Shown piece by piece: positions 36,019-44,776 of a stretch of DNA of 64,000 nt. The stretch spans positions 30,735 to 94,734 of the forward strand of contig JAFZIL010000082.1 of the NCBI GenBank assembly GCA_017554385.1, written 5' to 3'. The first letter of the stretch is position 1. Each line of letters begins with the position of its first letter. The stretch comes from Prevotella sp. (GTDB lineage Bacteria; Bacteroidota; Bacteroidia; Bacteroidales; Bacteroidaceae). A program made the translations under genes and the position numbers. The notes under the pieces were generated by a model. The model was not told where the DNA came from. It saw only the letters and a list, made by a program, of their open reading frames with translations, and did no database searches.

Positions 36019-36774
36019 GTGAAGAATATTGTTATTGCAGCGGGCTATGCCACACGACTTGGCGAGCTGACGAAGAACTTTCCGAAGCCATTGCTGAAGA
36101 TTGGAGAGTCAACCATCTTGGGTCGCATGCTCGACGACATAGACCGCATTCCGCAGGTCGACGAACATATCATCGTGACTAACCATAAGTTCGCTCCCAT
36201 TTTCGAGGAGTGGGCTGCCGGGCAGCATTATGCCAAGCCCGTGACCATCGTTGACGATGGCACGGAGACCAACGAGACGCGCCTCGGTGCCGTCTGCGAC
36301 TTGCTTCTCGCCATTGACCAATTGTCAAATAGTAAATTGTCAAATAGTAAATTCAATGACGACCTGCTCGTAGTGGCTGCCGATAACATCCTGTTTTTCT
36401 CGTTCCAGGAGTTTGTAGACTTTGCCGAGGCGAAGGGCACCTCGTGCATCATGTGCCACGAACAGCCCAGCATAGAAAAGCTGCAGCGCACGGGAGTCGT
36501 CGAGCTTGACGATGACCAGCGTGTTATCGCCATGGAAGAGAAACCACAGGTGCCGAAGAGCCATTGGGCCGTTCCACCATTCTATATTTATAAGAAGAGC
36601 GACCTGGAGCTGGTGCGCCATTCCGTGGAGAACGGTTGCGGCAAGGATGCTCCTGGCAATCTTGCCCATTACATGGTAGCCCATACGGTGATGCATGCAT
36701 GGCCCATGTCGGCAGGACGCTTCGACATTGGAAGTCTTGACACCTACTACGAGGCCCAGAAACTATTTTCATAA
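36019..36774 (+). CDS. Sugar-1-phosphate nucleotidyltransferase
   Basis: 251 residues, starting at GTG 36019 (VKNIVIAAGYATRLG); the ORF is open further upstream, but that would overlap the kinase. The Rossmann-like NTP-transferase signature is IVIAAGYATRLGELTKNFPK with KPLLKIGESTILGRML, and VVAADNILFF is the metal-binding strand. GAPGNLAHYMVAHTV-like residues near the end resemble RmlA/GalU-type short enzymes. It would join the sugar-1-phosphate to a nucleotide. Residues 101-111 (QLSNSKLSNSK) derive from two in-frame copies of a 15-bp repeat. It starts 23 bases after the kinase. Confidence 0.8.
   Translation: MKNIVIAAGYATRLGELTKNFPKPLLKIGESTILGRMLDDIDRIPQVDEHIIVTNHKFAPIFEEWAAGQHYAKPVTIVDDGTETNETRLGAVCDLLLAIDQLSNSKLSNSKFNDDLLVVAADNILFFSFQEFVDFAEAKGTSCIMCHEQPSIEKLQRTGVVELDDDQRVIAMEEKPQVPKSHWAVPPFYIYKKSDLELVRHSVENGCGKDAPGNLAHYMVAHTVMHAWPMSAGRFDIGSLDTYYEAQKLFS
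36320..36349 (+). repeat. In-frame 15-bp repeat (2 copies) in the nucleotidyltransferase gene
   Basis: AATTGTCAAATAGTA at 36320-36334 and again at 36335-36349, exact copies, then AATTCAA. It reads LSNSK LSNSK. Same unit and same reading phase as in the GH31 gene. Confidence 0.9.
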
Positions 36775-36783
36775 AAATACCCC

Positions 36784-37845
36784 ATGACACCTATTTCGCT
36801 CGAGGGCAAGGCCCTCTTAGTTACCGGAGCCGCAGGATTTATCGGCTCGAACCTGGTGAAGCGTCTGCTGAAGGACACGCAGACCGCCACCATCGTTGGC
36901 ATAGACAATATGAACGACTACTACGACGTGTCGCTCAAGGAGTATAGGCTGAAGGAGCTGCAAGATCCTCGCTTCACGTTTGTCAAGGGCGACATTGCCG
37001 ATAGGGATACCATCGACAAGCTGTTTCATGACTACAAGCCTGCTGTTGTGGTGAACCTTGCTGCTCAGGCCGGTGTGCGCTACAGCATCACCAACCCCGA
37101 TGCCTACATACAGTCGAACCTCATTGGCTTCTACAACATCCTGGAAGCCTGCCGACACAGCTACGACAACGGGCAGGCGGGCGTGGAGCATCTTGTCTAT
37201 GCCAGCTCGTCGAGTGTCTACGGTTCGAACAAGAAAGTGCCATACAGCACCGACGACAAGGTTGACAATCCCGTCAGCCTCTATGCTGCCACGAAGAAGA
37301 GTAACGAGCTGCTGGCTCATGCCTATTCGAAGCTCTACAACATACCGTCGACAGGACTTCGCTTCTTTACTGTCTACGGCCCGGCAGGCCGTCCTGACAT
37401 GGCATACTTCGGGTTTACCAACAAACTGCGTCAGGGCGAGACCATCAAGATATTCAACTACGGCCACTGCAAGCGCGACTTCACCTATGTCGACGACATT
37501 GTCGAGGGCGTGGTTCGCATCATGCAGGGAGCACCGGAGAAACGAAACGGTGACGACGGACTGCCGCTGCCGCCATACGCTGTCTACAATATCGGTAATA
37601 ACAGTCCCGAAAACCTGCTCGACTTCGTCGACATCCTACAGCAGGAACTCCTAAGGGCTGGAGTGTTGCCCGGCGACTACGACTTTGAGGCCCATAAGCA
37701 ACTGGTGCCTATGCAGCCCGGTGATGTGCCCGTGACCTATGCAGACACCACTGCCTTGGAGCGTGACTTCGGCTTCAAACCATCGACCACCCTGCGGCAG
37801 GGCCTTCGTGCCTTTGCCGAGTGGTATGCCCGTTTCTACCAGTAA
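36784..37845 (+). CDS. NAD-dependent UDP-glucuronate 4-epimerase-like protein
   Basis: 353 residues. Rossmann motif TGAAGFIG (14-21), IVGIDNMNDYYDVSLKEYRL, NLAAQAGVRYSI, YASSSSVYGSNKKVPYS, the YxxxK pair in SLYAATKKSNELLA, YGPAGRPDMAYFGF and NIGNNSPENLLDFVDIL. These match UDP-GlcA/UDP-GalA 4-epimerases (CapI/GAE type) rather than GalE. It overlaps nothing and lies 9 bases after the nucleotidyltransferase. With the kinase, the three steps uronate to uronate-1-P to UDP-uronate to its C4 epimer would form a salvage path. A strong terminator follows. Confidence 0.88.
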   Translation: MTPISLEGKALLVTGAAGFIGSNLVKRLLKDTQTATIVGIDNMNDYYDVSLKEYRLKELQDPRFTFVKGDIADRDTIDKLFHDYKPAVVVNLAAQAGVRYSITNPDAYIQSNLIGFYNILEACRHSYDNGQAGVEHLVYASSSSVYGSNKKVPYSTDDKVDNPVSLYAATKKSNELLAHAYSKLYNIPSTGLRFFTVYGPAGRPDMAYFGFTNKLRQGETIKIFNYGHCKRDFTYVDDIVEGVVRIMQGAPEKRNGDDGLPLPPYAVYNIGNNSPENLLDFVDILQQELLRAGVLPGDYDFEAHKQLVPMQPGDVPVTYADTTALERDFGFKPSTTLRQGLRAFAEWYARFYQ

Positions 37846-37859
37846 TGGGGAAAAAGGAA

Positions 37860-37890
37860 AAAGCGCGTCAGCCTGACGCGCTTTTTCTTT
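37860..37890. terminator. Rho-independent terminator
   Basis: AAAGCGCGTCAG and CTGACGCGCTTT form a 12-bp stem with a T-rich tail (TTTTTCTTTTG). It ends the uronate salvage operon (+) and may also end the tRNA transcript (-). Confidence 0.85.
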
Positions 37891-37898
37891 TGCTTTTG

Positions 37899-37970
37899 TA
37901 CACCCGTAGGGAATCGAACCCTAACCAGAGGAACCGGAATCCCCTATTCTATCCATTAAACTACGGGTGC
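37899..37970 (-). tRNA. tRNA-Arg (anticodon CCG)
   Basis: On the minus strand the cloverleaf is complete: acceptor GCACCCG paired with CGGGTGT, D arm GTTTAATGGATAGAATA, anticodon stem GGGGA/TCCTC with loop TTCCGGT (anticodon CCG, reading CGG), and T arm TTAGGGTTCGATTCCCTA. The discriminator is A and no CCA is encoded. The first pair is G-U. The promoter box is at 38025-38032. Confidence 0.93.
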
Positions 37971-38024
37971 CCGATGACGGGTGCCTTGACAGACGGTGAA
38001 TAGGCTACCCTTTAAAAGCGGCTG

Positions 38025-38032
38025 CAAAGGTA
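38025..38032 (-). promoter_or_regulatory. -7 promoter element for tRNA-Arg
   Basis: CAAAGGTA (TACCTTTG on the minus strand), 54 bases upstream of the tRNA 5' end. The remaining bases up to 38171 are A/T rich; no promoter for the outer-membrane gene was recognised there. Confidence 0.5.
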
Positions 38033-38171
38033 ATGAAAAATTGCGACCCGAACAAATATTTGTCACAAAAAAACGAAAAAATGATAATTGCGGCTTCCCA
38101 AATTAAACGTTAGACTACGACATCCGTCATTAAGAGTGTAAAACGGATAATCAAACAAAAACAATAACGTA

Positions 38172-41100
38172 ATGAAGCGATTTTTACTCACGATGGCCGT
38201 GATGCTTACAGCGGCCCTCTCTATGCAAGCACAGCGAACGGTAAGCGGAACTGTCGTGGACAGCGACGAGAAAGAGGCCGTCATTCAGGCTACCGTAGCG
38301 CTGCTGAAGAAAGACAGTACGCTGGCTGCCAATACCGTGACTTCGGTTACAGGTCAGTTCTCGCTGACAGCCCCTGCCGATGGTGCCTATCTTGTACGTG
38401 TCACCTATGTGGGCTACAAACCCCTGTACAAGAATATCACCGTCGCCGACGGCAAGCCCGTCAGTCTTGGCACACTCACCATCAGTCCCGATGCTATCAT
38501 GCTCAAGGGCACTGAAGTGGTGAAGAATGTTGCCAAGGTCACTACCAAGGACGATACCATAATCTATAATGCCGGTGCCTACCGCACTCCTGAAGGCTCG
38601 GTCGTCGAGGAGCTCATCAAGAAGCTGCCCGGTGCCGAGGTCTCCGATGACGGTACCATCAAGATCAACGGCAAGACCGTGCAGAAGGTGAAGGTCGACG
38701 GCAAGGAGTTCATGACCGGTGACACGAAGACCGCCATCAAGAACCTGCCTTCGTCGATTGTTGACCGCATCAAGACCTACGACGAGAAGAGTGATCTGAG
38801 CCGTATCACTGGTATCGACGACGGTAACGAGCAGGTGGTGCTCGACTTCGGACTGAAGCGTGGCATGAACCGCGGTATGTTTGCCAATATCGACGGTGGC
38901 GTAGGCACGAAGCAACGCTACAGCGGACGTGCCTTCGGTGCGGTGATGAAGGACGAGTGGCGCATCATGTCGATGCTCAATGCCAACAACACCAACGACA
39001 TGGGCTTTGGTGGAGGTGGCGGCGGCGGACGCTTCGGCGGTGGTGGCCGTAACGGACTGCAGGCCTCGAAGATGGGCATGGTCAACTTCAACTACGAGAA
39101 GCAGAAGCTCCTGGTATGGGATGGCTCGATACGCTGGAACCACAACGACGGCGACGCATGGAGCCGTCGCTCCACGGAGAACTTCGTGGCCCGCACAGGT
39201 TCGTTCTCCGAGTCGACCAACCAGAACTACTCGCGCTCGAACCAGTGGAACGCACAGATGCGAATAGAGTGGACACCCGACACGCTCTGGAACCTGAGCT
39301 TCCGCCCCACATGGAGCTATGGAACCAACGACGGCACTTCGCGCAGCCTCTCGGCAACCTTCAGCGACGATCCCTACAACTATGTCCGCCAGACCAACGA
39401 CATCGATGTCATGGTTTCGCGCATGCTGGGCATCAGCGATACGTTGGTGGTGAATAAGCTGACCAACGGTGGCATGAACTACAGCGACTCGAAACGCTTG
39501 GGCGGTACCCTGCAGATCAACCGCAAGTTCGGCAGCAAGGGACGCAACCTCACCCTGCAACTTGGCGGTAACTACAGCGACGGCGCCTCGGAATCGTTCT
39601 CGAAGAGCTTGGTCAACCTCTATCAGTTGGCCACGGGCGACTCCAGCTACTACCGCAACTACTATTACGACACACCGTCGAAGAACTACGACTATAATAC
39701 CCGTCTGACCTACAGCGAACCTATCTTTAATGCCATGTTCCTGCAGTTCAGCTACAATTTCCAGTATCGTTATACGAAGAACGACCGCTCCACCTACAAC
39801 TTCTGGAACCAGAATGACCCCACACGCCGCATCGGCATGGACGATGTATGGCCCGACTTCCGTGAGTGGAATTCCGTGTTCGGTGCCCTGGGCAGCCGCA
39901 GTCTTGACGATTTCTACGACCAGAGCCAGAGTCGTTTCTCCCAATACAAAAACTATATCCATACAGGTGAGGTGATGCTCCGCGTCATCCGACCCGCCTA
40001 CAACTTCAATGTCGGTGTGCAGATTATTCCGCAGTCGTCAGAGTTCACCTACCGCTATCTAACGGTCGACACCGTGACTACCCGCAGCGTGGTGAACTGG
40101 AGCCCCACAGCCAATTTCCGTTGGAAGCTCTCCGACCGTGGTAACATGCGCTTCGAGTATCGCGGCAACACCAGCCAGCCATCGATGAGCGACCTGCTGC
40201 CTATCACCGATGACTCCGACCCCCTGAACATCACCAGTGGTAACCCCGACCTGAAACCTTCGTTCACGCAGAGCTTCAATTGGCGCTACAACGACTTCTT
40301 CGAGCGTCATCAGCAGTTCATCTTTGCCAGCCTGCGCTTCTCGACCACACAGAACTCGGTGGCCAACATGGTGAAGTACGACCCCGTCACTGGCGGACGC
40401 ACCTCCAAACCTGAGAACATCAACGGCAACTGGGACATCTCTGGTAACTTGACTTTCAACACCGCTATCGACACTGCCGGCTACTTCAATGTCAACACCG
40501 CCACTGAGTTCAGCTATGCCAACCGTGTGGGTTATATCGACATCCTGCGCGACGGCAACGTCTCGAAGATGACTACCAAGTCCACTACGCTGGGCGAGCG
40601 GCTCGGTGCCAGCTACCGCAATGACTGGTTAGAGGTGGAGCTGAATGGTGGCGTGCGCTACAACCACAACTCCAACGAGTTGCAGGCCAGCTCGAACCTG
40701 GATACCTGGGCCTTCAACTATGGCTTCAACACCACGCTTCAGATGCCTTGGGGCATGCAGCTCACTACGAGCCTGAATATGTCGAGCCGCCGTGGTTATA
40801 GCGATGATGCCGCCAACACCAACGAGCTGATATGGAACGCGCAGATCTCGCAGTCGTTCCTCAAGGGAAAGCCGCTCAGTCTCCGTCTGGAGTTCTACGA
40901 CATCCTTGGTCAGCAGTCTAACTTCTCGCGTGCCATCAGCGCCATGTCGCGTACCGATAACGAGTACAACAGCATCAACAGCTACGTCATGCTCCGTGCT
41001 ACCTATCGTCTCAACCTCTTTGGCACCCGCGAGGCTCGCCAGCAGATGCGTGGCGGTGGTGGCCCCAACGGTGGCTTCGGTGGCCCTGGCGGTGGTAACA

Positions 41101-41177
41101 GAGGCGGTCGAGGCGGCTTCGGAGGTGGCGGCTTCGGTGGGCCTGGAGGTGGCTTCGGAGGCCCCGGAAGAATGTAA
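38172..41177 (+). CDS. TonB-dependent-receptor-like outer-membrane beta-barrel protein
   Basis: 1001 residues. A signal peptide ends near ALSMQA. A carboxypeptidase-regulatory-like domain (TVSGTVVDSDEKEAVIQATV, about 20-110) precedes a plug-like segment (about 115-230) and a long barrel rich in aromatic beta strands. The conserved block ELIKKLPGAEVSDDGTIKIN and KTAIKNLPSSIVDRIKTYDE mark the outer-membrane b-barrel (OMP_b-brl) group that is related to, but distinct from, SusC. Glycine-rich loops occur at residues 276-297 and again at the extreme C-terminus (GFGGPGGGNRGGRGGFGG), which is odd for a barrel end. The transported or bound ligand is unknown; no SusD partner is nearby. Confidence 0.85.
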   Translation: MKRFLLTMAVMLTAALSMQAQRTVSGTVVDSDEKEAVIQATVALLKKDSTLAANTVTSVTGQFSLTAPADGAYLVRVTYVGYKPLYKNITVADGKPVSLGTLTISPDAIMLKGTEVVKNVAKVTTKDDTIIYNAGAYRTPEGSVVEELIKKLPGAEVSDDGTIKINGKTVQKVKVDGKEFMTGDTKTAIKNLPSSIVDRIKTYDEKSDLSRITGIDDGNEQVVLDFGLKRGMNRGMFANIDGGVGTKQRYSGRAFGAVMKDEWRIMSMLNANNTNDMGFGGGGGGGRFGGGGRNGLQASKMGMVNFNYEKQKLLVWDGSIRWNHNDGDAWSRRSTENFVARTGSFSESTNQNYSRSNQWNAQMRIEWTPDTLWNLSFRPTWSYGTNDGTSRSLSATFSDDPYNYVRQTNDIDVMVSRMLGISDTLVVNKLTNGGMNYSDSKRLGGTLQINRKFGSKGRNLTLQLGGNYSDGASESFSKSLVNLYQLATGDSSYYRNYYYDTPSKNYDYNTRLTYSEPIFNAMFLQFSYNFQYRYTKNDRSTYNFWNQNDPTRRIGMDDVWPDFREWNSVFGALGSRSLDDFYDQSQSRFSQYKNYIHTGEVMLRVIRPAYNFNVGVQIIPQSSEFTYRYLTVDTVTTRSVVNWSPTANFRWKLSDRGNMRFEYRGNTSQPSMSDLLPITDDSDPLNITSGNPDLKPSFTQSFNWRYNDFFERHQQFIFASLRFSTTQNSVANMVKYDPVTGGRTSKPENINGNWDISGNLTFNTAIDTAGYFNVNTATEFSYANRVGYIDILRDGNVSKMTTKSTTLGERLGASYRNDWLEVELNGGVRYNHNSNELQASSNLDTWAFNYGFNTTLQMPWGMQLTTSLNMSSRRGYSDDAANTNELIWNAQISQSFLKGKPLSLRLEFYDILGQQSNFSRAISAMSRTDNEYNSINSYVMLRATYRLNLFGTREARQQMRGGGGPNGGFGGPGGGNRGGRGGFGGGGFGGPGGGFGGPGRM

Positions 41178-41187
41178 ACAAGATAAG

Positions 41188-41230
41188 AACAACGGTAAAA
41201 CAATGTTAAAATGTTTTACCGTTGTTTTTT
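41188..41230 (+). terminator. Rho-independent terminator after the outer-membrane gene
   Basis: AACAACGGTAAAACA and TGTTTTACCGTTGTT form a 15-bp stem followed by TTTT. Confidence 0.85.
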
Positions 41231-41248
41231 GTTATGTGGAATAATGCT

Positions 41249-41256
41249 TATCTTTG
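41249..41256 (+). promoter_or_regulatory. -7 promoter element for the FimB/Mfa2-like gene
   Basis: TATCTTTG, 30 bases before the ATG at 41287; TTTG at 41228-41231 is a possible -33 element with a 17-base spacer. Confidence 0.55.
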
Positions 41257-41286
41257 TGACATGTAAAACCTAAAATGCTTTGAACA

Positions 41287-42210
41287 ATGAACCGATGTTT
41301 GATGATGGCATTTACGGCAGCCCTGACCGTGTTGTGCTGCTCCTGCGAGAAGCCTGTCGTGGATAATGTCACGGAAGAGAATGTAGAACAAGCGAACCTG
41401 ATCTTGAGTGTGAAGGGATTCAACGTGATACCTTTCGATGATACCCGTTCGTCTGTGGCCGTGGGCAACTACTGCTCACGGCTGAACTTCGTGGTCTATC
41501 AGGACGGAAAGAAACTGAAGGCCGTCAACCAGGAGAAGGCAACAAGCGGATTCGGACAAGTGGCCATCACGCTGGAACCGGGCACCTACCAGGTGCTGGT
41601 GCTCGCCCATAGTGCCAACGGCAATCCTGCGCTTTCTGATGCCACGAAGATACAGTTCACCAACGATGACGGATATACTGACACCTTCTATTCCTATGAC
41701 GACGTTATCATAGGAACAGGTGTGTTGTCGAAGGAAGTGGTGCTTGAGCGGGTGACGTCTATGTTCCGGCTGATTACTACCGACAATGTCCCCGACAACG
41801 TCAAGCGCATGCGTTTCTATTATACAGGTGGAAGCGGAGCTTTGGATGCCACGACAGGCTACGGATGTGTGAACTCGAAACAGGTGACGTTCTTCGACAT
41901 TACCGACGACATGCACGGCAAGCCGCTGAAGCTCGAAGCCTATACCATTCCCAAGGCTCGTACAGGCACGCTGAAGATTACCGTCTCGGCTTATAACGCC
42001 AATACCGATGTGGTTTATGAAAGGGAACTGACCGATGTGCCCATCGAGCAGAACAAGATTACTGAGTATTCCGGTAGTATGTTTGTTAAAGATGACAAGG
42101 GCGACGACCCGGGCGACAATCCGGGTGACAATCCTGGGCAGGACAGTCAGCAGTCGTTCTCCGTACGCCTGAACACGGAGTGGGGTGGTACACTTAAGGG
42201 ATACTTTTGA
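41287..42210 (+). CDS. FimB/Mfa2-like fimbrial lipoprotein
   Basis: 307 residues. A lipoprotein signal (MNRCLMMAFTAALTVLCCSC, lipid Cys at 20) precedes two beta-rich domains as in Bacteroidales FimB/Mfa2 anchor subunits (SRLNFVVYQDGKKLKAVNQE, ALEPGTYQVLVLAHS-like segment, LERVTSMFRLITTD, KLEAYTIPKARTGTLKITV). Such proteins cap or anchor fimbriae at the outer membrane. A short DDPGDNPGDNPGQD repeat near the C-terminus links the last domain. No fimbrillin shaft genes are adjacent. The end overlaps the convergent antiporter gene by 17 bases. Confidence 0.8.
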   Translation: MNRCLMMAFTAALTVLCCSCEKPVVDNVTEENVEQANLILSVKGFNVIPFDDTRSSVAVGNYCSRLNFVVYQDGKKLKAVNQEKATSGFGQVAITLEPGTYQVLVLAHSANGNPALSDATKIQFTNDDGYTDTFYSYDDVIIGTGVLSKEVVLERVTSMFRLITTDNVPDNVKRMRFYYTGGSGALDATTGYGCVNSKQVTFFDITDDMHGKPLKLEAYTIPKARTGTLKITVSAYNANTDVVYERELTDVPIEQNKITEYSGSMFVKDDKGDDPGDNPGDNPGQDSQQSFSVRLNTEWGGTLKGYF

Positions 42211-44458
42211 TTAACAGGTCGAGATCTTCGACCTCGCCTACCACCCAGATGATGTCGCCTTCCTGGAAAAAGCGCTTTGGAGGGAAGGGCGACAGGTTCT
42301 CTTCTCCCTCCTCCAGTCCTACAACCATGCAGCTGTAGTGGTTGCGTATGCCGCTTTCCTCAAGCGATTTGCCAATGAACGGGCTGTCAGGGCCGATGAT
42401 GATTTGGCGGAGCTTCATCTCGCGCTTCTCCAACTCAGGATCATCGCCTATGACCTCGCGCTCGATGGCGGTGCGAAGCTTGGCCAGCTGACTGTCGCTG
42501 CCGATGACCTGCAGACGGTCGCCAGGGAAGATGACATAGTCGCCGTCGGGGATGTTGAGCCGATGGTTTCCGCGCAGTATGCTCGACACGTGAATGCCGT
42601 ACTTGCGTCCCAGGTTCAGTTGTTTCAGTGTGCTTCCCATCCACAGCGAGTTCATCGGCACGTCGAAGTCGGCAATGTGGATGTCGCGGTCCAGCAGTCG
42701 CCCTTCGTAGAGCGGGCGTTTCTTTCCGTGAACCTGAGCTTCGATGTCGCGTGAGCGCAGGTTGTTGATGAACAGCCGCTCGAGTCTGATGCTGTTGCGC
42801 TTGATGCGGCGCGACAGTACCATCAGTAACAGGGCAATGACGCCGAGTGTAATCATAATGGCGGGCTTGAAACGGGAGAGGTAGTTACAGATGTAGAAGA
42901 TGAAGCTCACGGCTATGACCACGCGCACAAGGATGGTGAAGATCAGGGGCAGACGGTTATGGTTGCTCTCGCTCCACAGCGCCTTCCACTCCTCACTATG
43001 GTTCTTCTTCATGACCATCGCTCGCAAGAACGGCGAGATGAACAGCACCGTGAGCACGCCGGTAATAGCGTTGGCATACCAGTGGAGCTCCCAGCCGGGA
43101 AGCATCCGTCGAGTGAGGGGCAGCACGAAAGCAAACATCAGGGCAATGGTGGCCGACGTGAGAATGCTATAGACCAAGGTGTTGACAGCCATCTGCGTGA
43201 GCAGGCGCTTCCACTTGCTCTTCTCCGTCGTGTTGGGATGACTGGTAGAGAGATGGTTGAGCATTCGGATGAGCCGCGAGGGCAGCCGGTGCTCAAGCGA
43301 GTTATAAGCCGGTGTGGCGAGCCGTATCATGTAAGGTGTGAGAAATGTGGTTATAACGGATACGGCCACCACGACCGGATAGAGGTAGTCGCTGATGACG
43401 CCGAGCGAAAGTCCCAGCGAGGCGATGATAAACGAGAACTCACCAATCTGAGCCATGGAGAAGCCGCAGCGCATGGCACTCTTCAAGCTCTCGCCGCCAA
43501 GCATGAATGCGAAAGAGCCGAAAGTAGACTGGCCTATGAGGATGGTCAGCACAAGGACGATGATGGGCAGGGCATAGTTGACAAGTATCTGCGGGTCAAC
43601 GAGCATACCCACGGAGACGAAGAAGATAGCACCGAAGAGGTTCTTCACCGGCTCTACCAATCGTTCTATACGCTCGGCCTCGACCGTCTCGGCAAGGATG
43701 CTTCCCATGATAAACGCACCGAAGGCCGACGAGAAACCCACCTTCGTCGAGAGCACTGCCATGGCACAGCAGAGACCCAGCGACACGATGAGCAGCACTT
43801 CGGGATTGATGAGACGGCGCACGGAACGCAGGAACAGCGGAATGGCAGAGATGCCCACGACAAGCCAGAGGATGAGGAAGAAGCCGATGTTAATGATGGA
43901 ACCGAGCATCTGTCCGCCGTCGGGATTATTGCCACTGGCAATGGCACTAAGCATGACCATCATCACGATGGCAAGGATGTCCTCAAGGATGAGCACCGAC
44001 ATGACGAGTCCCGCAAACTGCTGCTGCTGAAGCCCCAGATCGTCAAACGCCTTATAAATAATAGTGGTCGACGACATGGCCAGCATACCCCCGAGGAAGA
44101 TGCAGTCCATCTTCGACCAACCGAAGGCATAGCCTACGCATACACCCAACAGCGACATGCAGAAGATGATGGTGATAGTCGAAATGATGGGTGATGCGCC
44201 CATCTTCAGAATCTTCTTGAACGAGAAGTCAAGACCCAATGAGAACAGCAGGAACATCACACCGATGTCAGCCCAGAGGTGCACGTTCTCCATGTCGACA
44301 ACCGAGGTTGTGTAAGGCATGTGGGGCGACACGAGGAAGCCAGCCACGATATAGCCTAACACCAACGGCTGCTTGAGTTTCTTGAACACAAGTGTCACCA
44401 CGCCTGCCACCATCAGTATCAGCGCCAGGTCTTCAATCAATGCGGGTAGTTCTGCCAT
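42194..44458 (-). CDS. CPA2-family Na+(K+)/H+ antiporter with two RCK-C domains
   Basis: 754 residues from ATG 44458. An N-terminal bundle of about 12 helices (LILMVAGVVTLVFKKLKQPL, GVMFLLFSLGLDFSFKKIL, AMSSTTIIYKAFDDLG, GFSSAFGAFIMGSILAETVE) is of the KefB/NapA type. A second membrane region (about 400-520) is followed by two TrkA-C/RCK-C domains: LKQLNLGRKYGIHVSSILRG with FPGDRLQVIG, and SPFIGKSLEESGIRNHYSCM with FQEGDIIWVVGEVEDL. Ligand or nucleotide control of ion flux is expected. Upstream in-frame residues (from 44569) contain the promoter and are not used. Confidence 0.88.
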   Translation of the reverse strand: MAELPALIEDLALILMVAGVVTLVFKKLKQPLVLGYIVAGFLVSPHMPYTTSVVDMENVHLWADIGVMFLLFSLGLDFSFKKILKMGASPIISTITIIFCMSLLGVCVGYAFGWSKMDCIFLGGMLAMSSTTIIYKAFDDLGLQQQQFAGLVMSVLILEDILAIVMMVMLSAIASGNNPDGGQMLGSIINIGFFLILWLVVGISAIPLFLRSVRRLINPEVLLIVSLGLCCAMAVLSTKVGFSSAFGAFIMGSILAETVEAERIERLVEPVKNLFGAIFFVSVGMLVDPQILVNYALPIIVLVLTILIGQSTFGSFAFMLGGESLKSAMRCGFSMAQIGEFSFIIASLGLSLGVISDYLYPVVVAVSVITTFLTPYMIRLATPAYNSLEHRLPSRLIRMLNHLSTSHPNTTEKSKWKRLLTQMAVNTLVYSILTSATIALMFAFVLPLTRRMLPGWELHWYANAITGVLTVLFISPFLRAMVMKKNHSEEWKALWSESNHNRLPLIFTILVRVVIAVSFIFYICNYLSRFKPAIMITLGVIALLLMVLSRRIKRNSIRLERLFINNLRSRDIEAQVHGKKRPLYEGRLLDRDIHIADFDVPMNSLWMGSTLKQLNLGRKYGIHVSSILRGNHRLNIPDGDYVIFPGDRLQVIGSDSQLAKLRTAIEREVIGDDPELEKREMKLRQIIIGPDSPFIGKSLEESGIRNHYSCMVVGLEEGEENLSPFPPKRFFQEGDIIWVVGEVEDLDLLIKSIP

Positions 44459-44484
44459 AGAAGTCTGTGTTGTGAAATGCGATG

Positions 44485-44492
44485 CAAAGATA
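44485..44492 (-). promoter_or_regulatory. -7 promoter element for the antiporter gene
   Basis: CAAAGATA (TATCTTTG on the minus strand), 26 bases before ATG 44458. A second copy, CAAAGATA at 44567-44574, lies further upstream. Confidence 0.55.
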
Positions 44493-44714
44493 CGAAAAAA
44501 CGAGGGAAATGCAAAAGGAAAACTCGTTTTTCTTTTCATTTCCGATGTCAGTATCTTCGGCAAAGCCAAAGATACGAAAAAGCTTGGAATAGGCGACTGA
44601 TTTCGGAAATTTCTTTGTGAGATAGCGACTTTTAGGCATGGACGTGTTCAAAACACTCATTTATTAAAGATGTATAAAATTGGAGCAAATCGGTTCAGTC
44701 TCGAAAATACTTCG

Positions 44715-44722
44715 TATCTTTG
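44715..44722 (+). promoter_or_regulatory. -7 promoter element for the CDF transporter gene
   Basis: TATCTTTG, 54 bases before the ATG at 44777. Confidence 0.5.
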
Positions 44723-44776
44723 CAAGACGAAGGCTGATGGCATTCGTGGCTAAGGTATAGAAAATTCACTGAGATA

